From Campylobacter sp. MG1 (GTDB lineage: Bacteria; Campylobacterota; Campylobacteria; Campylobacterales; Campylobacteraceae), in assembly GCF_026616895.1 (NCBI RefSeq), contig NZ_JANYME010000003.1:1-64000 (forward strand): a DNA stretch of 64,000 bases. Reading direction: 5' to 3'. The notes beneath the pieces are model-generated. The model did no database searches. It had not been told where the DNA came from and saw only the letters and a list, made by a program, of their open reading frames with translations. The first letter of the stretch is position 1; each line of letters begins with the position of its first letter. Positions 58,337 to 64,000 of the stretch are shown in pieces. The position numbers and the translations under genes were made by a program.

Positions 58337-59998
58337 TTACTTAACAGGAATACTAGGTGGTATAATTCCAGGCATAAAATATGCAATTACACTTACCCAA
58401 ATTCCAATTATAATAATCATAGCTATTGAATATTTAATTGTATATTTAAATAATTCACTCTCGCGTCCTACAAGGCCAACAGCAGCACAAGCAACTGCAA
58501 TACTTTGTGGAGATATCATTTTACCAACAACACCACCTGCACTATTTGCAGCTAAGAATAATGTGTCATGAAATCCTAATTGATGAGCTGTAACTTGTTG
58601 TAAAGAACCAAATAAAAGGTTTGCACTTGTATCAGAACCTGTTAAGAACACTCCAATCCAACCTATAATAGGAGAGAAGAATGTAAATGCTCCACCAGTT
58701 TGTGATAATGCAATTCCTAATGTTCCACTAGCTCCACTGTAATCAGTAATTTTTGCAAAACCAACAACTAAACCAATAGTTAAAATAGGAAACGCCATTT
58801 CTCTTAAAGTATCATTAAAGCATACTTTAGCATCACTAGCTTTTACTTTTAAAATATATATACTTGCAATCGCAGCAAATAAAATAGCTGTTCCTGGAGT
58901 ATTAATTAAAGAAATTCCTAATCCTAATGGTTGAGTTCCTGCTTTTCCTCCTTCTACAAGTGATGGTTTAATAACTGCTAAATCACCTAAACTAGCAAAT
59001 GATAATTTAAGATTTGTAAATGCTAAAGCTGCGTCAGTTCCAAATAATGATTTAAACCAAGGTTGAGTCCAAACAACAACAAAAACGATTAATAATAAGA
59101 AAGGTGACCAAGCATAAATAATTTCTCCAATGCCTAAAGTTTTTACATCACTAAAATCTTTTTTATCATCAAATCTTACAATATTTTTAATCTTAAATGT
59201 TTTTGCAGCAACAGCAGTAGCTACCAAAGAAACAATAGCTGAAATAATATCAGGTAATTCAGCACCTAAGAAGTTTGCTGATAAAAATTGTGCTATAGCA
59301 AAAGAAATAGATGCAACAAATACAATAGGGAAAGTTTCTTTAATACCTTTTATACCATCCATCAAAAATACTATAAAAAATGGAATACAAAAACTAAACG
59401 GAGGTAAAATTCTACCAACCATAGCAGCAACTTCATGTTGTTCTACCCCAACAGCTTGTGCCATAGCAATAATTGGAATACCAATAGCACCAAATGCAAC
59501 AGGAGCTGTGTTTGCTATCATACAATATCCAGCTGCTTGTAGTGGTCTAAGACCTAAACCAACGAGTAAAGCAGCAGTAATTGCAACAGGGCCACCAAAT
59601 CCAATAGCACCTTCTAAGAATGCTCCAAAACAAAATCCAATGATGATTACTTGAATACGATGATCAGGCGTAATTGTCATAATACTTTGTTTAATTACTT
59701 CAAATTGACCTGATTTAATTGAAAGCTTATAAAGAAAAATAGCTGCTATTATAATCCAAGCAATAGGCCAAATACCAGTAGTAAAACCTACTATAATACT
59801 AGCAAATGCAGCATTTAACGGCATTTTATAAGCAAAAACTGCAACGAGAATGGCTGTAACAACGGTTAAAAAACCTGCCACATAACCTTTTGTCTTAAAA
59901 ACCACTAGGCAAAGAAAAAAGCAAAGTATAGGTAAAAACGCTACTAATGCACTTAACCAAATGTTGCCAAGTGGGTTAAAATTAGGTGTAAATTCCAT
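58337..59998 (-). CDS. lctP: L-lactate permease
   Basis: 553 residues of the LctP family with about 12-14 membrane segments. GFCFGAFLEGAIGFGGPVAITAALL and FFSPIIGWIGVFLTGSDTSANLLFGSLQ are family hallmarks. It imports lactate with protons. TTTTCCTTTC on the plus strand gives a GAAAGG ribosome site. In C. jejuni the permease gene neighbours lutABC; here the two are about 20 kb apart. Confidence 0.95.
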   Translation of the reverse strand: MEFTPNFNPLGNIWLSALVAFLPILCFFLCLVVFKTKGYVAGFLTVVTAILVAVFAYKMPLNAAFASIIVGFTTGIWPIAWIIIAAIFLYKLSIKSGQFEVIKQSIMTITPDHRIQVIIIGFCFGAFLEGAIGFGGPVAITAALLVGLGLRPLQAAGYCMIANTAPVAFGAIGIPIIAMAQAVGVEQHEVAAMVGRILPPFSFCIPFFIVFLMDGIKGIKETFPIVFVASISFAIAQFLSANFLGAELPDIISAIVSLVATAVAAKTFKIKNIVRFDDKKDFSDVKTLGIGEIIYAWSPFLLLIVFVVVWTQPWFKSLFGTDAALAFTNLKLSFASLGDLAVIKPSLVEGGKAGTQPLGLGISLINTPGTAILFAAIASIYILKVKASDAKVCFNDTLREMAFPILTIGLVVGFAKITDYSGASGTLGIALSQTGGAFTFFSPIIGWIGVFLTGSDTSANLLFGSLQQVTAHQLGFHDTLFLAANSAGGVVGKMISPQSIAVACAAVGLVGRESELFKYTIKYSIAMIIIIGIWVSVIAYFMPGIIPPSIPVK

Positions 59999-60075
59999 AA
60001 TTTTCCTTTCATAATAATTTGAGTTTTTTAGATTAATACAAAAAAAATAACACTTAATACAATATGTGTAATAAA

Positions 60076-60112
60076 ATGTTATATTTGTAACTTATTGTAA
60101 CAAATTGTTATA
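60076..60112. promoter_or_regulatory. Operator-like repeats between lctP and prs
   Basis: TTGTAAC occurs twice ten bases apart (60085-60091 and 60095-60101). TGTTATA occurs on both sides (60077-60083, 60106-60112), and TAACAA-A-TTGTTA (60098-60110) is a perfect inverted repeat. This interval lies between the divergent lctP and prs genes and may bind a regulator of lactate uptake. The factor is not recognised. Confidence 0.4.
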
Positions 60113-60126
60113 TAAGATTTCTTGTG

Positions 60127-60132
60127 TATAAT
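60127..60132 (+). promoter_or_regulatory. -10 box of prs
   Basis: TATAAT preceded by TTGTG (an extended -10 context), 35 nt before the prs ATG, with AAGAAAGG as ribosome site between. Confidence 0.65.
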
Positions 60133-60167
60133 TAAGATTTAGAACTTTAATTAAGAAAGGTTTTGTT

Positions 60168-61100
60168 ATGAGAGGTTATACCGTTTTTTCAGGTTCAGCA
60201 AATATTAACTTTGCTCAAAAGGTTGCCCAAAGGCTTGATTGTAATTTAAGTGATGCTGGAGTTAAGCGTTTTAGTGATGGAGAAATTAGTGTTCAAATTG
60301 GAGAAAGTGTGCGTGGTAAAGATGTATTTATTATCCAAAGCACTTGCGCACCAGCAAATGATAATTTAATGGAATTATTAATATTAACTGACGCATTAAA
60401 AAGAAGTTCAGCTAATTCAATCACTGCTGTAATTCCTTATTTTGGATATGCTAGACAAGATAGAAAAGCAGCTCCTAGAGTTCCAATTAGTGCAAAATTA
60501 GTAGCTGATTTAATGCAAACTGCAGGAATTAGCCGTGTAGCTACTATTGATTTACACGCTGGTCAAATTCAAGGATTTTTTAATATCCCTGTTGATAACT
60601 TATACGGAAGTATTATTTTTAACGAACATTTAAAACAAAGAGATTTAAGTAATGCTGTAGTTGCTAGTCCTGATACAGGTGGAATTGTTCGTGCTAGAAG
60701 TGTTGCTAAGGCATTAAATTTAGATTTAGTTATAGTTGATAAACGCCGTGAAAAAGCTAATGAAAGTGAAGTTATGAATATCATAGGTGATGTTGATGGA
60801 AAAGATGTAATTATAGTTGATGATATGATTGATACTGCAGGAACTATTATTAAGGCTGCTGATGCATTCAAAAATAGAGGTGCAAAAAATGTTATAGCAT
60901 GTTGCACCCATCCAGTTTTAAGTGGAAGTGCATATGAAAAAATAGAAAATGGTGCTTTAGATGAGTTAATAGTAACCGATACTATACCGCTTACAAAAGA
61001 ATGCAAAAAAATAACAGTTTTAAGTGTGGCTCCTATTTTTGGTGAAGTTATTCGCCGTGTTTATCATAATGAAAGTGTTAATGGACTATTTAATAACTAA
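60168..61100 (+). CDS. prs: Ribose-phosphate pyrophosphokinase
   Basis: 310 residues. It makes PRPP from ribose-5-phosphate and ATP for nucleotide, histidine and tryptophan synthesis. Family segments: [44 protein letters not shown] and the PRPP loop [13 protein letters not shown]. It is monocistronic, with a terminator 8 bp after the stop. Confidence 0.97.
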   Translation: MRGYTVFSGSANINFAQKVAQRLDCNLSDAGVKRFSDGEISVQIGESVRGKDVFIIQSTCAPANDNLMELLILTDALKRSSANSITAVIPYFGYARQDRKAAPRVPISAKLVADLMQTAGISRVATIDLHAGQIQGFFNIPVDNLYGSIIFNEHLKQRDLSNAVVASPDTGGIVRARSVAKALNLDLVIVDKRREKANESEVMNIIGDVDGKDVIIVDDMIDTAGTIIKAADAFKNRGAKNVIACCTHPVLSGSAYEKIENGALDELIVTDTIPLTKECKKITVLSVAPIFGEVIRRVYHNESVNGLFNN

Positions 61101-61108
61101 ATTTTTAA

Positions 61109-61135
61109 AATTCCTAATTTTATTAATTAGGAATT
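61109..61135. terminator. Convergent terminator after prs
   Basis: A perfect 11-bp stem (AATTCCTAATT / AATTAGGAATT, loop TTATT) followed on the plus strand by ATTTTTT. It overlaps the end of the minus-strand gene at 61127. Confidence 0.85.
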
Positions 61136-62059
61136 ATTTTTTAAACTTATAACTAAATAATCCAAATCATCTTCGCTCAATTTATTTGTATTAATAATAA
61201 AATTAATATATTTAGTTTGAATATAAATTCCTTGATAATCTATATATTTTATTTTCTTATACTTGACTTTAAATAAGAAAAATCCATATTCAAATTCTAA
61301 AAAATCATCATAAAAATTAATTTTGATTAAATTAAATTTTAGCTCAAAAACTAGCGTAATTATAGGATTTAAAATAATTAAAAAATACATTATAATAATT
61401 TCATCACTATATTTAAACGCTGCAATTATAAAAATAAACCAAATTAATAAAATCAAAAAATATTTATTAAAAGTCTTCAGCCTTATGCTATGTTTAAGTA
61501 ATGGTAATTCATAATCATCAGGGTATTTACCTTTAATATTTAGCATATAAAATATACTCGCAAAAAATATAAAAAATGGGAAAATATATTTTAAATCTTC
61601 ATAATTATCTCTTACTTTGTATCGCTCATAAATAAAGCCATTTGATTCTAATTGCCTTATTTCTGGATAAAATATGCTAGGAACATAGTAAATAGCTACT
61701 TTTTGCCCTATGAGATTTTTTGCATAACTTTTATCTTCTCTTGCTATGAAAGTTTTGTGATTTTTATTATTATCAATCATTTTATAATGCCATATTATGT
61801 AATCAGTTCTACTTCTAAATATTTTCTTATAAACTATCTTTTCTATATCATACAATACACCTTCAGCCTTTTTAAGTTCATTAAGATTTTTTGTATGATC
61901 GCTTATATATTCTAAACTATATAAAACTATCACAATAAAAGTTACAAAAACAAAAAACGCTGAAACTAATTGAAATAAAAATAATAAAAAATTACCTTTT
62001 TTATCATAACAAAGTCTAAAAATAAATATTAAATATAAGTGTTTAAAAAATGCCAACAT
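61127..62059 (-). CDS. Membrane protein with DUF3592-like segment
   Basis: I choose the ATG at 62059, the first after the fldA stop, giving 310 residues; the frame is open to a TTG at 62164 inside fldA. Two N-terminal hydrophobic segments, then a soluble stretch (DYIIWHYKMI... LIGQKVAIYYVPSIFYPEIRQLES) that resembles DUF3592 proteins with their G-x-V-x-V-Y-Y-x-P pattern, then two to four more membrane segments and a strand-rich tail. No function is known. No clear ribosome site was found, so the start is unsure. Confidence 0.6.
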   Translation of the reverse strand: MLAFFKHLYLIFIFRLCYDKKGNFLLFLFQLVSAFFVFVTFIVIVLYSLEYISDHTKNLNELKKAEGVLYDIEKIVYKKIFRSRTDYIIWHYKMIDNNKNHKTFIAREDKSYAKNLIGQKVAIYYVPSIFYPEIRQLESNGFIYERYKVRDNYEDLKYIFPFFIFFASIFYMLNIKGKYPDDYELPLLKHSIRLKTFNKYFLILLIWFIFIIAAFKYSDEIIIMYFLIILNPIITLVFELKFNLIKINFYDDFLEFEYGFFLFKVKYKKIKYIDYQGIYIQTKYINFIINTNKLSEDDLDYLVISLKNNS

Positions 62060-62068
62060 TACTAATTT

Positions 62069-62085
62069 AGGAAGCTTGGCTTCCT
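62069..62085. other. Hairpin after fldA
   Basis: AGGAAGC / GCTTCCT with loop TTG lies 6-22 nt past the fldA stop. There is no T-run, so it is either a weak terminator or a 3' stability element. Confidence 0.4.
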
Positions 62086-62090
62086 TAAAA

Positions 62091-62582
62091 TTATAAATAT
62101 TTTTTAATATTTTCAACCCAAGCATTAATTCTTGCTTCGTTTTTATCCCCATCAGCTTTATCAAGGCAAAGTCCTCTTAAAGCTTTTCCAAATTGTAATC
62201 TTGAGAATGTGTAGTTATAATCACTTGAGCAAACTTCGCCTATAAATCTTGCTCCACTAAAAGCTAATTTATCATAAAAATCAGCTACACCAGAGCAAAA
62301 ACTATCAGGATGTCTTTCTTGTCCGCCAACACCTACGATAGCTACATTTTTATCGCTAAAATCAATAGTATTTAATAATTTTACTTTACTTCCCCAATCA
62401 TCAGCCAAAGCACCAAAAAAATAGCTTGAACTCATTAAGATTAAAGTTTTATATTCTGATAATGCGTTTATTTCAACATCTTTAATATTTATAACATCAG
62501 CACCAATTTTTGCTGCAATTTGCTCTGCAAAAGCTTTAGTAGTACCACCTTTTGTAGCATAAAAAATACCAACTTTTTTCAT
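62091..62582 (-). CDS. fldA: Flavodoxin FldA
   Basis: 163 residues of the long-chain type. YATKGGTTKAFAEQIA near residues 9-24 is the FMN-phosphate loop; SSYFFGALADDW and GVGGQERHPDSFCSGV are the two isoalloxazine-flanking loops. In Helicobacter and Campylobacter this flavodoxin is the acceptor for 2-oxoacid oxidoreductases such as OorDABC. GGAGAAGTT precedes the ATG. Confidence 0.93.
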   Translation of the reverse strand: MKKVGIFYATKGGTTKAFAEQIAAKIGADVINIKDVEINALSEYKTLILMSSSYFFGALADDWGSKVKLLNTIDFSDKNVAIVGVGGQERHPDSFCSGVADFYDKLAFSGARFIGEVCSSDYNYTFSRLQFGKALRGLCLDKADGDKNEARINAWVENIKKYL

Positions 62583-62680
62583 AACTTCTCCTTAAAATTA
62601 AAATGTAGTTTCATTGTAGCCTAAATAAGATAATTTTTGTTTTAAATATTTTAAAATTATTTTAAGCTACTTTTAAGATT

Positions 62681-62696
62681 GGGGGGGGGGTATTAT
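62681..62696 (+). promoter_or_regulatory. G10 tract abutting a -10 box
   Basis: Ten consecutive G (62681-62690) run directly into TATTAT (62691-62696), a one-mismatch -10 box, 31 nt before the TM2 gene ATG; AAGGAG (62716-62721) is the ribosome site. G-run length changes would alter the upstream face of this promoter. The surroundings are otherwise almost free of G. Confidence 0.7.
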
Positions 62697-62726
62697 ATGG
62701 CTTTAATTTTTTATTAAGGAGTGTAA

Positions 62727-63077
62727 ATGGATACGAATAGTATTTTAATGAGTATTCAAGACAAGTTGCCAAAAGACGGAATGGCTGTAATTAATTTAAG
62801 AGAAAAGTTAGGAAGAATGAGCGATGCTGAAAGAAAAAACTTTTCAGATAAACTACTTGCTGCAAAGCTTAAAAATCCTACTACTGGAATTATATGTGCT
62901 ATGTTTTATGTAGATAGATTTTATCTTGGCTCTATTGGTTTAGGCATACTTATTTTTATACTCAAATTCATTACTTGTATGTTTGCAATAGGAATTATAT
63001 GGTGGATTATTGATATTATAAATATTGGCAAAAAAGTTAGACAATACAATTATCAACAAATTTTACAAATTATATAA
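62727..63077 (+). CDS. TM2-domain membrane protein
   Basis: 116 residues. A soluble helical N-terminus (1-50) precedes the TM2 pair: NPTTGIICAMFYVDRFYLGSIGLGI (about 51-75) and a second helix to 105. The DRFYLG turn is the family mark. The function of these proteins is not known. The gene lies 9 bp before a small lipoprotein gene. Transcription may be phase-variable because of the G10 run at its promoter. A paralogue lies at 19488-19955. Confidence 0.85.
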   Translation: MDTNSILMSIQDKLPKDGMAVINLREKLGRMSDAERKNFSDKLLAAKLKNPTTGIICAMFYVDRFYLGSIGLGILIFILKFITCMFAIGIIWWIIDIINIGKKVRQYNYQQILQII

Positions 63078-63086
63078 GGATATATC

Positions 63087-63404
63087 GTGAAAAAAATATA
63101 TTTTTCTTTAATTGTAGTTAGTGCATTTTGTATAGGTTGTGGTTCTATACCTAGTTGTGATGATGAGAAGGTAACACAGCTTTTAACTGAAATTTTATTA
63201 GAACAATCAAAAACATTAGATGCTTATGATATTTCATATTCAAGTTTTATGACTAATAAAATTGATAAAGAAGTAAAAAAGATAAATTGTACAAACAAAC
63301 TCATATTAAAAGAAACTGAAAATTTTAGTATAGTTAAAGAGATATGGTTAGACTATAGTGCAAGATATACTGATGATGGTATGGTATATGTGGAAGTTTA
63401 TTAA
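63087..63404 (+). CDS. Small lipoprotein paired with TM2 protein
   Basis: 105 residues. The signal peptide MKKIYFSLIVVSAFCIGCG ends in a lipobox (FCIGC) with acylated Cys18. A second cysteine lies at SIPSCDDEKV and a third at KKINCTNK, so a disulfide in the periplasm is possible. The body is a small alpha/beta domain of unknown function. AAGGATATATC lies before the ATG. It is the last gene of the two-gene unit and is followed by a strong terminator. Confidence 0.75.
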   Translation: MKKIYFSLIVVSAFCIGCGSIPSCDDEKVTQLLTEILLEQSKTLDAYDISYSSFMTNKIDKEVKKINCTNKLILKETENFSIVKEIWLDYSARYTDDGMVYVEVY

Positions 63405-63418
63405 TAATTTTGTGTTTA

Positions 63419-63456
63419 GAATTTGAAATAGGATTTTCCTATTTTGAATTCTTTTT
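63419..63456 (+). terminator. Rho-independent terminator of TM2-lipoprotein unit
   Basis: GAATT-TG-AAATAGGA / TCCTATTT-TG-AATTC with a TTT loop, followed by TTTTT at 63452-63456. The two TG steps form a symmetrical mismatch. Confidence 0.85.
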
Positions 63457-64000
63457 ACAAAATTATAAAAAATAAATCATATATTTTTAAAAAATAAAAT
63501 TTTATATTTCATTAATAAAAAAATATTAGTTCACAAAACAAATACAATAAATATTATAATAAACAATTTAAGTTATCATCTTTATAACTATAAATATATT
63601 TAATAATAAATTTTTCAACTATTTAATACTAAAAAAATAAATTTAAATAAAAAATATAAAATTATATATTTGTTATATAAAAGCTAAAAAAAATAAAAAA
63701 TAAATAAAACTTATTTTTAAAAAATGTAATACAAAATTATTTTAAATTTTATAAAAATACTTACAATAGCTTTTAATGATAAAAATATAAAATCATTACT
63801 AAAAAACAAAATAATTTTACTAACAATTATAAAACTTTTTAAAATTTGAACAAAAAAAACCAAAATCAATTTATACTATAAAAGATAACAAAATTAAAAT
63901 TTTTATATTGCATATATTTTTTAAGAAAGACGATTATAATAATTTAAATAAATTATGATTACTCTATTATCAAATAATTAATTATATTTTTATTTTCTTC
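63457..64000. other. A+T-rich stretch without genes
   Basis: No reading frame with a plausible start exists on either strand. The sequence is almost only A and T with short homopolymers. A TATAAT near 63936-63941 could be a promoter for a gene beyond the window. Confidence 0.6.

Noticed and set aside
59130-59654. Long plus-strand frame opposite lctP
   Set aside because: It is the antisense shadow of a conserved permease gene, with no start signal or recognisable motif. The same applies to frames opposite prs (60569-61006), the AsmA-like gene (33759-34199), prfB (20250-20597) and ftsZ (47771-48250).
63457-64000. Replication origin in the A+T-rich stretch
   Set aside because: No DnaA-box cluster and no dnaA or other origin gene nearby; high A+T alone is common here.
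1-64000. CRISPR array, tRNA, rRNA or insertion sequence
   Set aside because: No regularly spaced direct repeats, no cloverleaf-like G+C-richer segments and no transposase were seen on reading both strands.

Overview
The window looks like a chromosomal segment of a Campylobacter or close relative (Campylobacterota). The DNA is very A+T rich and genes are packed into overlapping operons. The gene orders are ones I know from Campylobacter jejuni: ispB-hemA-proS, ddl-ruvA/murJ-cysS-msbA-M16 peptidase-dapA-enoyl reductase, sucCD-oorDABC, rsmH/ppiD-ftsA-ftsZ, and kdsA-ribH-nusB. Promoters show a TATAAT-type -10 without a clear -35. The species cannot be fixed by eye. I see no rRNA, tRNA, CRISPR array, insertion sequence or prophage.

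Layout. 1-2550: the C-terminus of an outer-membrane beta-barrel protein, one intact membrane protein, and three consecutive small genes that are all broken, two of them at T-runs. 2561-8515 (minus): proS, hemA, ispB, a secreted thermonuclease, ddl, ruvA. 8593-18224 (plus): murJ, cysS, an MsbA-like ABC exporter, an unknown protein, an M16 peptidase, dapA, a FabL-type enoyl-ACP reductase, pgsA, rseP. 18233-21089 (minus): prfB followed by a TM2 protein, a DjlA-like TerB/J-domain protein and a four-helix membrane protein. 21169-23449: rimO and tilS. 23980-31142 (minus): the oxidative TCA block icd, sucCD, oorDABC. 31227-34653: mltG head-to-head with an AsmA-like giant. 34685-37510: lutABC L-lactate dehydrogenase. 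37574-43159: rhomboid, a SIMPL-like protein, an alcohol dehydrogenase, an MFS exporter and a FUSC exporter. 43160-49079: a cell-division block (FtsL-like, rsmH, a degenerate class II aldolase-like protein, ppiD, ftsA, ftsZ). 49108-50458: SDR and flavodoxin. 50975-54862: a thiamine salvage operon (TPP riboswitch, transporter, thiM, thiE, HAD, thiD). 54888-59998: a phase-variable glycosyltransferase, nusB, ribH, kdsA, an EamA permease and lctP. 60168-63404: prs, a DUF3592-like membrane protein, fldA, and a TM2 plus lipoprotein pair behind a G10 tract. 63457-64000: A+T-rich DNA without genes.

How the genes connect. Lactate enters through LctP and is oxidised by LutABC. Icd, OorDABC and SucCD run the oxidative TCA branch, with FldA the likely electron partner of OorDABC. 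MurJ, Ddl, MltG, FtsA, FtsZ, the FtsL-like protein and RsmH serve wall synthesis and division. KdsA, the MsbA-like exporter and the glycosyltransferase serve lipooligosaccharide.

The most notable points are two G-tract contingency loci. One is a GT25 glycosyltransferase whose G8 tract puts it in the OFF frame; G7 would restore 239 residues. The other is a G10 run directly abutting the -10 of the TM2-lipoprotein operon. Further points are the cluster of T-run frameshifts at the left end, a metal-ligand-less class II aldolase-like protein next to the division genes, no mdh between icd and sucC, and a TPP riboswitch with a visible hairpin that could mask the ribosome binding site. I found no clear wholly new multi-gene system. 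The TM2 / TerB-J-domain / membrane-protein operon and the TM2-lipoprotein pair are the least understood units.
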